Shown: one piece after another, positions 46,440-56,800 of the stretch
How the letters are laid out: each line of letters opens with the position of its first letter
Numbering within the stretch: the first letter of the stretch is position 1
Assembly (NCBI RefSeq): GCF_011064615.1
Contig: NZ_JAALJH010000011.1
Location: 1 to 64,000, forward strand
Direction of reading: 5' to 3'
DNA from: Aquisphaera insulae
Lineage (GTDB): Bacteria; Planctomycetota; Planctomycetia; Isosphaerales; Isosphaeraceae
Length of the DNA stretch: 64,000 nucleotides
The notes under the pieces: model-generated
Seen by the model: the letters and a program-made list of their open reading frames with translations, nothing else
What the model was told of the DNA's origin: nothing
Databases searched by the model: none
Position numbers and translations under genes: made by a program

Positions 46440-47075
46440 TCACGGCCCGGACGCCCGTCGACGTCCGCCGGGCGCCTCGCCGCGTGGCCGCAGGTCGTCC
46501 AGCGCCTCCGCCAGGCCGTCGAGCCCCCTCCGCAGCCGCCGCTTGACCGTGGATTCCGACGTCCCCAGCACCTCGGCGGCCTCCCCGGTCGTCATCCCCT
46601 GGATGCGGATCAGGTCGAACGCCTCGCGCTCCTCCTCGGGGAGGCCCTCGATCGCCGCGAGCATCCGCCGCCCGTCCCCGGAGAGACCCGTGTCGCTCGA
46701 TGCGGCGGCGAGGGCGAGGTCGTCACGCAGCTCGATCACCGACGGCTGCTCATCCAAGCGTCGGGCCAGGTCATTCAGCTCCCAACGCATGTGCTGCCCG
46801 GCCAGGGAGAAGTACTGCCGCACGCTCGTCGGCCGGGCCTCCCGCAGCGCCTTCATCAGCCGCTCGGCCACGGCGCCGAGGAGGTCCTCGGCCTCCAGGC
46901 TCATCGGCGGCTTCATGAGCCGGGGATAGCTCCTGGCCAGGAACAGGACGCAGAGCCGCCGCAGGCGGCAGGCCGACCGCTCCAGGAGCGCCCGCACGAC
47001 CGGCTCGGAGGGCTCGCCGCGGGCGAGCTCGTCGAGATAGCGCTGGACGACGAGGGTGGTCGGGTCATGTTCCAT
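46440..47075 (-). CDS. ECF RNA polymerase sigma factor
   Basis: Sigma factor of 211 residues. Region 2 appears in LEAEDLLGAVAERLMKALRE and SVRQYFSLAGQHMRWELNDL, and region 4 in LPEEEREAFDLIRIQGMTTG then EAAEVLGTSESTVKRRLRRG. This belongs to the group of planctomycete ECF factors linked to Ser/Thr kinases; the kinase follows directly. The start at 47075 is chosen because conserved sequence begins there; the upstream in-frame 58 codons look non-coding. The ribosome-binding site is weak. Divergent from the isochorismatase-like gene. Confidence 0.88.
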   Translation of the reverse strand: MEHDPTTLVVQRYLDELARGEPSEPVVRALLERSACRLRRLCVLFLARSYPRLMKPPMSLEAEDLLGAVAERLMKALREARPTSVRQYFSLAGQHMRWELNDLARRLDEQPSVIELRDDLALAAASSDTGLSGDGRRMLAAIEGLPEEEREAFDLIRIQGMTTGEAAEVLGTSESTVKRRLRRGLDGLAEALDDLRPRGEAPGGRRRASGP

Positions 47076-47193
47076 GGCGAGTACCGGAAGCAACTTGTGT
47101 CGATGGCTGGCATTGTACCCGACGGCGTGAACCCCGGCCACGCTTAGCAGGACGAGAGGACGGTCCGCAGCACCCCAGCCCAGGAGCCTTATC

Positions 47194-47859
47194 TTGTCGA
47201 ATCCGATCCACAGCCTGCTCACGCCGGAGAACTGCACGGTCGTCTTCATCGACCATCAGCCGCAGATGACGTTCGGGGTGGCGAGCATCGATCGCCAGGC
47301 CCTTTTCAACAACACGATCGGCCTGGCCAAGGCGGCCAAGGTCTTCGGCGTCCCGGTCATCCTGACCACCGTCGAGACCGAGCGATTCAGCGGCGCGATG
47401 TGGCCGCAGCTCACCGGCCTCTTCCCCGGCCGCAAGCCCCTGGAACGGACCTCGATGAACGCCTGGGAGGACAGGCCGTTCGTCGCCGAGGTGGAGCGGT
47501 TGGGGCGGAAGAAGCTCGTGATCGCGGCGCTCTGGACCGAGGTCTGCCTGGCGTTCCCGGCGATCCAGGCCATGGAGGCGGGGTACGAGGTCTACGCGGT
47601 CGAGGACGCCAGCGGCGGCACCAGCGAGGCGGCCCACCGCTGCGCCATGCAGCGGATCATCCAGGCTGGCGCCGTCCCGGTCACCTGGCAGCAGGTGCTC
47701 CTGGAGTTCCAGCGGGACTGGGCACGCCGCGAGACCTACGACGCGGTGATGCGGATCGTGCTGGAACACTCCGGCGCGTATGGACAGGGCGTCGAGTACG
47801 CCTATACGATGGTCCACAAGCAGCCGCCGCTCGACGTCCGGTATGGGGCCGGCAAGTGA
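47194..47859 (+). CDS. Isochorismatase-family hydrolase (YcaC-like)
   Basis: Cysteine hydrolase of 221 residues. Asp20 in VVFIDHQPQMTFGV and Cys118 in ALWTEVCLAFPAIQAM fit the catalytic Asp and Cys; Lys81 is a candidate third member. The layout matches YcaC-type enzymes, whose substrates are poorly known, rather than true isochorismatase. It begins with TTG at 47194, with AGGAG about eight bases upstream. The stop overlaps the following GTG as GTGA. First gene of a six-gene run on the plus strand. Confidence 0.88.
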   Translation: MSNPIHSLLTPENCTVVFIDHQPQMTFGVASIDRQALFNNTIGLAKAAKVFGVPVILTTVETERFSGAMWPQLTGLFPGRKPLERTSMNAWEDRPFVAEVERLGRKKLVIAALWTEVCLAFPAIQAMEAGYEVYAVEDASGGTSEAAHRCAMQRIIQAGAVPVTWQQVLLEFQRDWARRETYDAVMRIVLEHSGAYGQGVEYAYTMVHKQPPLDVRYGAGK

Positions 47860-48464
47860 GCAGCGACGTTCAGGATCGGAAGGTCATCCCCGAGGCCGCC
47901 CCCGCTGGCCCCGGCGGTGCCCTCAGCATCATCATCCGGCGAGTGGTCCGCGCGGACCGCCGATCCCAATTCGAGGCCGCCGTCCGGGCATTCTCGCCCG
48001 TCTCGGTGACGTTCCCCGGCCATCTCGGCGTCCATGTCGTCCCGCCCCCGGCCGGGGGCCGGGAATACGTCGTCATCCTCAGCTTCGCCTCGGAGCGGGC
48101 GTGGCGGGAGTTTCAGCGGTGGGGGCCCTATGAATCCTGGATCCGCCAGGTCCGGCCGCTCCTGGCCGACGATCCCGCGATCGAGGAGGTCACCGGCCTG
48201 GAGACCTGGTTCCGATTGCCCGGCGAGCCCGCGTTCGTGCCGCCCCCACGCTGGAAGATGGCGGTCGTGACCTGGGTTGGCGTCTGCCTGACGGTCGGCA
48301 CGCTCAACGCCGTCGTCCGCCCGTGGATGGACGGATGGCCGTGGTGGGCGAGCCTGCTCGGGCTCAACGCCGTCGTCGTCGCGGCCCTGACCTGGATCGT
48401 GATGCCGGCCCTTTCGCGATGGTTCCGCGGCTGGCTCCATCTCTCACCGATCGAGGAGGACTGA
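47856..48464 (+). CDS. ABM-fold protein with C-terminal membrane helices
   Basis: Protein of 202 residues. Residues about 20-125 form an antibiotic-biosynthesis-monooxygenase ferredoxin fold (LSIIIRRVVRADRRSQFEAA, HLGVHVVPP, YVVILSFASERAWREFQRW). Two hydrophobic helices follow (VVTWVGVCLTVGTLNAVV and LLGLNAVVVAALTWIVMPAL), so it is anchored in the membrane. Members of this subgroup are annotated as ABM proteins of unknown function. GTG 47856 overlaps the previous stop, and its own stop shares one base with the next start (TGATG). Possibly a membrane oxidoreductase or a sensor; unproved. Confidence 0.82.
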   Translation: MSSDVQDRKVIPEAAPAGPGGALSIIIRRVVRADRRSQFEAAVRAFSPVSVTFPGHLGVHVVPPPAGGREYVVILSFASERAWREFQRWGPYESWIRQVRPLLADDPAIEEVTGLETWFRLPGEPAFVPPPRWKMAVVTWVGVCLTVGTLNAVVRPWMDGWPWWASLLGLNAVVVAALTWIVMPALSRWFRGWLHLSPIEED

Positions 48465-50320
48465 TGGCCCCGACCGATGCCGACCTGATCCTGCACAACG
48501 CGGCGATCGCGACGCTCGACCCGTCGAACCCCGATGCCCATGCCCTCGCGATCCGCGACGGCAAGTTCCTGGTCGTGGGCGACGAGGCCGGGGTGATGAC
48601 GGCGCGTGGCCCGGCGACGAAGGTCGTCGACCTCGGCGGCCGGCGGGCGATCCCCGGCCTCAACGACTCGCACCTCCACCTGATTCGGGGCGGGCTGAAC
48701 TTCAACCTCGAATTGCGGTGGGATGGCGTCCCGTCGCTGGCCGAGGCGCTGCGGATGCTCCGCGAGCAGGCCTTCCGGACGCCCGCGCCGCAGTGGGTCC
48801 GCGTGGTCGGCGGCTGGAACGAGTTCCAGTTCGCCGAGCGGCGGATGCCGACCCTCGCCGAGATCAACGCGGCCGCGCCGGACACGCCTGTCTTCATCCT
48901 CCACCTCTACGATCGCGCGCTCCTGAATGCGGCCGCCCTCCGCGCGGTCGGCTACTCGAAGGACACGCCCGACCCGCCCGGCGGCGAGATCCAGCGCGAC
49001 AAGCGGGGGAATCCGACCGGCGCCCTGATCGCCCGCCCGAACGCGATGATCCTCTATGCGACCCTCGCCAAGGGGCCGAAGCTCCCGCCCGAGTATCAGC
49101 TCAACTCGACGCGGCACTTCATGCGCGAGCTGAACCGGCTCGGCGTGACGAGCGTCATCGATGCCGGCGGCGGCTACCAGAACTACCCCGACGACTACGC
49201 GATCATCGAGGACCTGCACCGCCGCGGCGAGATGACCGTCCGCGTCGCCTACAACCTGTTCACCCAGCGTCCCAAGGGCGAGTTCGACGACTTCGCGAGG
49301 TGGGTCGGGATGACCAGGCCGGGGGCCGGCGACGACTACTACCGGATGAACGGCGCCGGCGAGATGCTCGTCTTCTCGGCCGCCGACTTCGAGGACTTCC
49401 TCGAGCCCCGGCCCGACCTCGCCCCGGGCATGGAGGCCGAGCTCCATCGCGTGGTGAAGCTCCTGGCCGAGCACCGCTGGCCGTTCCGGATCCACGCCAC
49501 CTACGACGAGTCGATCTCCCGGTTCCTGGACGTGTTCGAGGCGGTCGATCGCGAGGTGCCGTTGGCGGGCCTGCGCTGGTTCTTCGACCACGCCGAGACC
49601 GTCACCGAGCGGAGCCTGGAGCGGATCAAGGCGCTCGGCGGGGGGATCGCGGTCCAGCACCGCATGGCGTTCCAGGGGGAGTACTTCGTCGACCGTTACG
49701 GCGCCGAGGCGGCCTCGCACACGCCGCCGGTGGCGAGGATGCTCGAGATGGGCATCCCCGTCGGGGCCGGCACGGACGCGACCCGCGTGGCAAGCTACAA
49801 CCCCTGGGTCTCCCTGTCCTGGCTGGTGACCGGGCGGACGGTCGGCGGGCTCGCGCTCTACCCCGAGTCGAACCGACTCGACCGCGCCACGGCCCTGCGC
49901 CTCTACACGAGCGGGTCCGCCTGGATGTCGGGCGAGGAGGCGACGAAGGGGATGATCGCGCCGGGTCGGCTCGCGGACCTGGCGGTGCTCTCGGCCGACT
50001 ACTTCGCCGTCCCGGAGCCGGAGATCCGGGGCATCGAGTCGCTCCTCACCGTGGTCGGCGGGCGGATCGTCCACGGAGCCGGGCCGTTCGCGTCCCTCGG
50101 GCCGGCGCCGCCGCCGGTCACGCCGGACTGGTCGCCGGTCGGATTCTACGGCGGATATCACCGCGACCGGGCGTCAGCCATCCCCACGGCCCTCTCGCAC
50201 TCGTCGCGGTGCCGTCACACGTCCCGCGCATCGTCTCTCCTCCAGGAGCGGCCTCGCTCTTCGAACTCGCCCGCGGGCGCATCCTTCTGGGGAGGGGGAT
50301 GTGCATGCTGGGCCTTCTGA
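48464..50320 (+). CDS. Amidohydrolase (YtcJ-like, metal-dependent)
   Basis: Amidohydrolase-superfamily protein of 618 residues. The N-terminal composite domain leads to the first metal motif in IPGLNDSHLHLIRGG (HxH). The later His in FRIHATYDES, the His in FFDHAETVTE and the Asp in VGAGTDATRVASYNPW complete a YtcJ-type site. Substrates of such enzymes are varied amides and N-formyl or N-acyl compounds. GAGGAGG precedes ATG 48464. The last 45 residues or so (after GFYGGYHRDR) are Ser/Arg-rich, unlike the family, and overlap the next gene, so the natural stop may have been lost. No signal peptide is seen. Confidence 0.87.
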   Translation: MAPTDADLILHNAAIATLDPSNPDAHALAIRDGKFLVVGDEAGVMTARGPATKVVDLGGRRAIPGLNDSHLHLIRGGLNFNLELRWDGVPSLAEALRMLREQAFRTPAPQWVRVVGGWNEFQFAERRMPTLAEINAAAPDTPVFILHLYDRALLNAAALRAVGYSKDTPDPPGGEIQRDKRGNPTGALIARPNAMILYATLAKGPKLPPEYQLNSTRHFMRELNRLGVTSVIDAGGGYQNYPDDYAIIEDLHRRGEMTVRVAYNLFTQRPKGEFDDFARWVGMTRPGAGDDYYRMNGAGEMLVFSAADFEDFLEPRPDLAPGMEAELHRVVKLLAEHRWPFRIHATYDESISRFLDVFEAVDREVPLAGLRWFFDHAETVTERSLERIKALGGGIAVQHRMAFQGEYFVDRYGAEAASHTPPVARMLEMGIPVGAGTDATRVASYNPWVSLSWLVTGRTVGGLALYPESNRLDRATALRLYTSGSAWMSGEEATKGMIAPGRLADLAVLSADYFAVPEPEIRGIESLLTVVGGRIVHGAGPFASLGPAPPPVTPDWSPVGFYGGYHRDRASAIPTALSHSSRCRHTSRASSLLQERPRSSNSPAGASFWGGGCACWAF

Positions 50321-51909
50321 CGGAGGTTCGCGCCGCGCTCCGGGCACGGCGTCGACCTCGCCGAGACGGGCTGGCCCTCGCCGGTTTGCTCGGCCTGGCC
50401 TGGTCCGGCACGCCGGCGTGGGCGCAGCAACCCGCGAATCCGCCCGCGACCGCGAGGACGACCGACGACGGCGCCCAGTCGGCCAGTCGCCCCGTCGGCG
50501 ATGGTTCGGGCGTCCCGCGCCTCGGCCCCGGCCAGGCGGCCGTGACGGCGACGGTCCCGGAGGCGTCGGCAGGCCGCCCCCCGTTCAAGCTCCTCCGGTA
50601 CGACGAGGACTTCCGCTTCCTGGCCGACCCCGCCCGGCGCACGGACTTCTTCGACCCGCTCAAGTACATCCCGCTGTTCGGCCGGGATCGCTTCTATCTG
50701 ACGTTCGGCGGCGACGTCCGCGAGTGGTTCGAGTCCTACCACAACGACTCGTTCGGCGAGGGGCCCGGCAATGCCGAGGGCTTCAATACGTACTTCCTCC
50801 AGCGTTACATGCTCCACGCCGACCTGCACGCGGGCGACCGGTTGCGGGTGTTCTTCCAGACGATCAGCGGCTTCGAGAGCGGCCGCATCGGCGGGCCTCG
50901 GCCCGACATCGACGTGAACCGATTCGACGCCCACCAGGGGTTCGTCGACTGGATCTGGCGACCGGAGGCGTCGGACTCGTCGCTGACGTGGCGGCTCGGC
51001 CGGCAGGAGTTCCGGTACGGGAGCGGCCGGCTGATCGACGTCCGCGAGGGGCCCAACCTGCGGAGGTCGTTCGACGGCGCCCGCGCCCTGGGGCACCTCG
51101 GCCCCTGGTCGATCGACGGGTGGTGGGCCAAGCCGGTCCTCAACAATCCGGGGGTCTTCGACGACATCCCGAACCCGGCCGTCATGTTCTGGGGCCTCTA
51201 CGGCGTCCGGCCGGTCGGCGACGGGACGCTGCTGGACGTCGACCTGTACTACCTCGGGTTCCAGAACCTCGCGGCGAGCTTCGACGGCGACCCGGGGCGC
51301 GAGCTACGTCATTCGATCGGGACGCGGATCTGGGGACGGCCGCTGCCCTGGGAATACAACCTCGAATATGTCTATCAATTCGGCCGATTCGGCTCGGGCG
51401 AGATCAGCGCCTGGACCGCGGCCAACGCGGCACGCTACAACTTCGCTGACATGCCGTTCCGGCCGGCCCTGGGGGTCCGATTCGATGTCGCCAGCGGCGA
51501 CCGAGACGCGAACTCCGCCAATCTCCAGACGTTCAACCCGCTCTTCCCCTCGGGCGCGTACTACAACCTCACCGGACCGTTCGGCCCGCAGAACATCATC
51601 GACGTCCACCCGACCCTCGACCTGCATGCCGGCGAGAGCCTGACCCTGTCCGCCGACTGGGCGTTCTTCTGGCGCGAGAGTCTCGACGACGGCGTCTACC
51701 GGCTCTCCGGTTCGCTGATCGCGAGCGGTCGGACCAGCCGTGCCCGCACCATCGGGTCGAGCCCGGCGTTGACCGCCGTCTGGACGCTGAATCCGCACAC
51801 GACGCTCCTGGCCAGCTACGTCCGCATCTTCCCGGGCCAGTTTCTCAAGGAAACCACCCCCGGGAAGGACGTCGACTACGCCACCGTTTGGCTCACCTTC
51901 AAGTTCTGA
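50305..51909 (+). CDS. Alginate-export-type outer-membrane porin
   Basis: Exported beta-barrel protein of 534 residues. The signal peptide covers about residues 1-40 (LALAGLLGLAWSGTPAWAQQ). The rest has alternating aromatic strands typical of the alginate_exp family: YLTFGGDVREWFESY, DLHAGDRLRVFFQTIS, SLTWRLGRQEFRYGSGRLID, VDLYYLGFQN and the terminal VDYATVWLTFKF, which ends in Phe as outer-membrane proteins do. It presumably forms a pore for small organic acids or saccharides, in line with the catabolic genes around it. GGAGGGGG about eight bases upstream favours ATG 50305 over ATG 50299. It overlaps the amidohydrolase stop by 16 bases. Confidence 0.85.
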   Translation: MLGLLTEVRAALRARRRPRRDGLALAGLLGLAWSGTPAWAQQPANPPATARTTDDGAQSASRPVGDGSGVPRLGPGQAAVTATVPEASAGRPPFKLLRYDEDFRFLADPARRTDFFDPLKYIPLFGRDRFYLTFGGDVREWFESYHNDSFGEGPGNAEGFNTYFLQRYMLHADLHAGDRLRVFFQTISGFESGRIGGPRPDIDVNRFDAHQGFVDWIWRPEASDSSLTWRLGRQEFRYGSGRLIDVREGPNLRRSFDGARALGHLGPWSIDGWWAKPVLNNPGVFDDIPNPAVMFWGLYGVRPVGDGTLLDVDLYYLGFQNLAASFDGDPGRELRHSIGTRIWGRPLPWEYNLEYVYQFGRFGSGEISAWTAANAARYNFADMPFRPALGVRFDVASGDRDANSANLQTFNPLFPSGAYYNLTGPFGPQNIIDVHPTLDLHAGESLTLSADWAFFWRESLDDGVYRLSGSLIASGRTSRARTIGSSPALTAVWTLNPHTTLLASYVRIFPGQFLKETTPGKDVDYATVWLTFKF

Positions 51910-51931
51910 GTGCAGATCCTCGGAGACGCCC

Positions 51932-52657
51932 ATGCCCCGCTCCTTCCTCGCGGTCGCCCTCCTCTTCGGATGGTCCGTCCCTTCCATCGCCCAGGAGGCG
52001 AAGCCGCCCGCCGAGACGAGAATCGACGGCCCGCGCCAGACGACGCTGATCGTGCGCATGCAGGGCCCGTACGATGCCGACGTCCCGCTCCAGGTGGTCT
52101 GCTACTTCAAGCGCACGCCCGATTCCGACGCGCGGATGTCCGGCGCGCCGGTCGAGCTCGACAAGCACCTGGGAGGGCTGATCGGCAGCCTCCGATCGCG
52201 CGGCGAGTTCGGGGGCGAGGAGCTCGAGACGATCCTCTTCGACGTGCCCGCGGGGACGATCCGACCGAAACGCCTCCTGCTCATCGGCCTGGGCGACGAG
52301 TCGACCCTGTCGGGCGAGAGGATGGAACGCGTCGGTCGGACCGCCCTGCGAGAAGCGGCGCGGCTGGGGGTGACGAAGGTCGCCTTCGCCCCCCTGATCC
52401 GCGACCAGGGGAGCTCCGCGATCGCGACCGGCGAGGTGGAACGGGCCGTGACTCGCGGCGTCCTGCTCGCCTACGAGACGGAGCGGCGTCTCCAGGAGGA
52501 GGGATTCGCCAGGCCCTTCGCCCTGGCGGAATGGGTCGTCGAGGCCGGCCCGAAGTACTACGACGAGACCGTCGAGGGCGTGAAGAAGGGCGCCGGCGAG
52601 GCGAAGGTCGAGGCGGCCCGCCGCGATCCGCGGCGGTTTTCGGCCCGGGGCCGGTGA
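51932..52657 (+). CDS. Secreted stand-alone peptidase M17 N-terminal-like domain
   Basis: Protein of 241 residues with a signal peptide (MPRSFLAVALLFGWSVPSIA). The mature part resembles the macro-like N-terminal domain of leucyl aminopeptidases (M17): LDKHLGGLIGSLRSRGEFGG, LLLIGLGDESTLSGERMERV and GVLLAYETERRL. The catalytic metallopeptidase domain with its NTDAEGR motif is absent, so it is not a peptidase. Secreted M17-N proteins of this kind occur in planctomycetes with no known role. GGAG lies about seven bases before the start; the porin gene ends 22 bases upstream. Confidence 0.8.
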   Translation: MPRSFLAVALLFGWSVPSIAQEAKPPAETRIDGPRQTTLIVRMQGPYDADVPLQVVCYFKRTPDSDARMSGAPVELDKHLGGLIGSLRSRGEFGGEELETILFDVPAGTIRPKRLLLIGLGDESTLSGERMERVGRTALREAARLGVTKVAFAPLIRDQGSSAIATGEVERAVTRGVLLAYETERRLQEEGFARPFALAEWVVEAGPKYYDETVEGVKKGAGEAKVEAARRDPRRFSARGR

Positions 52658-52700
52658 CGCGAGTCTTCGCTCAGAACCTTATTTCTTCGGGAGCATCATC

Positions 52701-53783
52701 ATGGCGGTCGGCGACGAGTTGTTTCGGCCCTTGCGGCTCGGGGCCATCGAGGCCCCGAACCGCATCTTCATGTCCCCGCTCACGCGTTCGAGGGCGACGG
52801 ACCGGGTCCCGAACGAGCTGATGGCGAAGTACTACACGCAGCGGGCCTCGGCCGGGCTGATCATCACCGAGGCGACGGCCATCAGCGAGCAGGGCTACGG
52901 CTGGGTCGGGACCGCCGGGATCTACAACGACGCCCAGGTCGCCGGCTGGCGAAGGGTGACCGAGGCCGTGCACGGCGCGGGCGGGCGGATCGTCCTCCAG
53001 CTCTGGCACATGGGCCGCGTCTCCCATCCCGACTTCCTCGGCGGCGAGCTGCCGGTCGCGCCGAGCGCCATCGCGGCCGAGGGCGAGGCCCACACGCCGG
53101 GCGGCAAGAAGCCCTACGTCGTCCCCCGGGAACTGTCGGCCGGGGACATCGCCGGGATCGTGGACGACTACTCCGCGGCCGCGCGGCGGGCGCGCGACGC
53201 GGGATTCGACGGGGTCGAGATCCACGCCGCCAACGGCTACCTGATCGACCAGTTCCTCCGCAGCTCGTCGAACCGGCGATCGGACGAGTATGGCGGCAGC
53301 GTCGCGAACCGGGCCCGGTTCCTCGTCGAGGTCGTCCGGTCCGTCACGGCGGCCTGGGCCCCGGACCGGACCGGGGTCCGCATCAGCCCCACGATGAACG
53401 AGAAGGGCATGACCGACGTCGACCCGGTCGGGCTCTTCACGCACGTGGCACGCGTCCTCTCCGCCGCCGGCCTGGCGTATCTCCACGTGGCCGAGGCGAT
53501 CCGGCCCGGGCGCCTCTACAACCCGGACGGCCCCCGGGTCACCCCGCACATCCGCGCGGCCTACGACGGCATCCTCGTGGCCAACGGTGGATACCGGAAA
53601 GAGGACGCGGTCGAGGCGATCCGAGAGCGCCGGGCCGACGCGGTCGCATTCGGGCAGGCCTTCCTCGCGAACCCCGACCTCGTGGCCCGATTCGCGGGCG
53701 ACGCCCCCTTGAATCCACCCGACCCATCGACCTACTACACCCACGGCGAGGCGGGTTACGTCGACTATCCCGCGATGACCTGA
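52701..53783 (+). CDS. Alkene reductase (Old Yellow Enzyme family)
   Basis: FMN-dependent TIM-barrel oxidoreductase of 360 residues of the NemA/OYE type. Motifs are FMSPLTRSRA (flavin site), LQLWHMGRVSHPDFLGG, the diagnostic FDGVEIHAANGYLIDQFLRS, NRRSDEYGGSVANRARF and ILVANGGY near the end. The residues His and Asn that bind the carbonyl of the substrate are in EIHAANGY. It reduces activated C=C bonds of enones or nitro compounds with NADPH. GGGAG lies nine bases before ATG 52701. Last gene before convergence with the efflux operon. Confidence 0.94.
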   Translation: MAVGDELFRPLRLGAIEAPNRIFMSPLTRSRATDRVPNELMAKYYTQRASAGLIITEATAISEQGYGWVGTAGIYNDAQVAGWRRVTEAVHGAGGRIVLQLWHMGRVSHPDFLGGELPVAPSAIAAEGEAHTPGGKKPYVVPRELSAGDIAGIVDDYSAAARRARDAGFDGVEIHAANGYLIDQFLRSSSNRRSDEYGGSVANRARFLVEVVRSVTAAWAPDRTGVRISPTMNEKGMTDVDPVGLFTHVARVLSAAGLAYLHVAEAIRPGRLYNPDGPRVTPHIRAAYDGILVANGGYRKEDAVEAIRERRADAVAFGQAFLANPDLVARFAGDAPLNPPDPSTYYTHGEAGYVDYPAMT

Positions 53784-53880
53784 GCCGCCGGATCCGTCGC
53801 CGTCGAGCGGGCCGACCTTGCAAGATTGTCAGCGAGAGCACGAAAGCGACGCATCGGCTGGATCCCTGCCCTGCCGGGAT

Positions 53881-56800
53881 TCACCCGTTCGTATCGGCCG
53901 ACGCCTCGGCCCGCCCCAATCGCCGTAGACGTCCGAGCCTGACCCGGTAGAAGGCGACCGGGAGGAGCAGGTCAATCACCTCGTCGGCGATCAGGACGCC
54001 GCCGAGGACCGGGGCGGCCATGGGGCGGATGACCTCGGCGCCGACGCCGTCGGCCCAGAGCATGGGCGCCAGGCCGAGGATGATGGTCGCCTCGGTCAGG
54101 AGCTTGGGTCGGAGCCGGTTCACGGCCCCTTCGAGGACGGCGCGGCGGAGGCCCTCGGTGTCGAGGGCGGCGAGGCCGCCGGCCCTCGCCACGGCCTCGC
54201 GGAGGTAGACGAGCATGATGATCCCGGTCGACGTCGCCATGCCGAAACATGCGATGTAACCGACCCGGACCGTCACCGAGAACTTGAAGCCGAAGAGCCA
54301 CTGGAAGAAGACGCCGCCGGCGATCGCGCCCGGGATGGCCAGCATCATCAGCGCGGCGTCGGCCAGGTCGTGGTAGGTCAGGTACAGGATCAGGAAGATC
54401 ATGGCGAGCACGATCGGTACGATCACCCGCAGGGTGGCGCGGGCGCGGGCCTCGTGCTCGAACTGACCGGTCCAGCCCAGGACCGTCCCCTCGGGCAGCT
54501 TCACCTCCCGCTCGACGATTTCGCGGGCGCTCGCCACGAAATCGGCGGCGTTCCCGTCGCGGACGTTGAGCCGGACATAGTTCCGCAGCAGGCCGTTCTC
54601 GCTCTTGATCGTGGCCGGACCCTCGACGACGCGGACCTCGGCCAGCTCTACCAGGGGGACGAGCGCGGTGCGGCCATCCGCCTCCTTCCGGAGCGAGGGG
54701 ACCAGCAGGGCCCGCACCGCGTCCTCATCCCCCCGCCAGTCGCGGCCGTAGCGGACGCGGACGGGATGGCGCTCTCGGCCTTCCACCGTCATCGCGGCGA
54801 CCTTGCCGCCGAGCGCGGTCTCGACCGCCTGGTTGAGCGCGGCGACCGCCACGCCGGCCCTGGCCGCGCGGTCGCGATCGATCCGGATCTCGAGATACCC
54901 CTTCCCGCGCACGGGATCGGCGATCACGTCCGCGGCGCCCGGCAGCCGCCGCAGGACCGCGGCGACCTCCTCTGACGCCCGGACGATGTCCTCGAGCCGG
55001 CGGCCCTGGACGCGGACGCCGATTGCGGTGTTCACGCCCGTGGCGAGCATGTCGACCCGGTTCTGGATCGGCATCGTCCAGACATTGGCCCAGCCCGGCA
55101 TCGGCACGGCCTGATCGAGCTCGGCACCGAACCCGATGAGGTCGGAACGCTCCTTCCGCCAGAGGAGCAGGCCCGCGGCGAACGGCCTCGAGAGTTCGGT
55201 CTGGACCGCGGCGAGCGCCGGGATCGGCTCGATGTTGAGAGGCACGCCGGAACCGTGCACCGGGGCCGGAGCACCGGTGGCCGGCGTGATCGGGCGTTCG
55301 CGGAGCGCCCGGATCGCCCGGAGTCCGGCGGCGATCGCGGGGTCGGTCGCGCCGGCCCGCTCGACCAGCTCCTCGGCGACGATCCGCGTGTAGGCCTCGG
55401 CCGCGCGGGGGACCAGGTCGCGGTCGAGCTGCCGCACATGGTCGCCCCACCGGGCCTGCTGGGGCGCGTAGCCGGGGTCGTCGGGATCGGTGATGACGCC
55501 CGGCAGCGAGCGCTCGAACTCCCGGTTCCGCTGGTAGGCGAACTCGCGAAGCGTGGCGTCGCAGAGCGGCAGGGCGGCGTCGGTGGCCTGCCGCATCAGG
55601 GCTTCGGGATCGACCGGGGTCGCGACCAGGCCGCGCGCGACCAGCGCGGCGAGCACGGCGCGGGTCTGGCGCCCGGCGTCGGCGGGGAGGAGCTTGCGCC
55701 GGGGCCAGTGGGCCCGAGGGCGGAAGTTTACCATGGTCTCGAGCATCTCGATCGGTGCGGGGTCGGTCGGGGACTCGGCCCGGCCGGCCTTGCCGACGAC
55801 CATGTCGACCTCGGGGAACCGGCAGAGGATCATGTCCGACGCCTTCAGGTCGTCGGCCGCCTCGGTCACCGAGGCCCGCGCTACAGTGACCGGCATGTTC
55901 ATCACCATCCCCTCGTCCACCGGCGTGATGAACTCGCGGCCGAGCGGCGTGATCGCGCGGTCCGCGACGAGCGCGACCACGATCAGGCCGGCCCACGCCA
56001 GCGCGCGGCCGGGCCAGGTCCGCGCAGCGGCGGCGGTTGCGACGAGCGCCAGCCCGAGCGTGACCAGGAAGAGCGTGCGGCTGCCGAGCGGGGCAAGTCC
56101 GGCGACGAACGTCACGCCGAGCAGCCAGACGAGCGGCGCCGGGCGGTCGAGCAGCGAGGACAGGATCGGCCTGTAGACGTCGATCACGGACCGCACGATC
56201 CAGCTCTCGCGCTCGGCCCGCATCCGCCCCCTCAGCAGGTAGGTGCAGAGCGCGGGGACGAGTGTGACGGCGAGCAGCGCGACCGTCACCAGCGCGAACG
56301 ACTTGGTGAAGGCCAGTGGTCGGAACATTTTCCCCTCTATCCCGCCGAGCGCGAAGACAGGCAGGAACGAGAGGACCATGATCGCCACCGAGAAGAAGAT
56401 CGGCCGGCCGACCATCTGGCAGGCCGGCAGGATCACCGCGCGGACGTCGCCGCGCACGGGCCGGTCGCCGAACTCGTCGTGCAGCCGGTGCATGGCGTTC
56501 TCGACCATGACGATCGACGAATCGACGAGCACGCCGACCGAGATCGCGATCCCGGCCAGCGACATGATGTTCGTCTCGATGTTCGCGATCCCGAGCGCCC
56601 TGAGCGCGGCCATGATCGCGAACGATCCGAGCGCGGCCAGGGGCAGGGTGAGGGCGATGACGAACGAGGCGCGGACGTGGAGCAGGATCAGGACGACGCA
56701 GATCGTCGCCGTCGCGATCGCCTCCGCGATCGTGCCCGTCACCGTCCCGATGGCGCCACGGATCAGGGGCGTGCGGTCGTAGAAGGGGACGATCCGGACC

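Noticed and set aside
44502..47147. Plus-strand open frame opposite the second kinase and sigma factor
   Set aside because: It spans two unrelated real genes on the other strand and has no domain signature.
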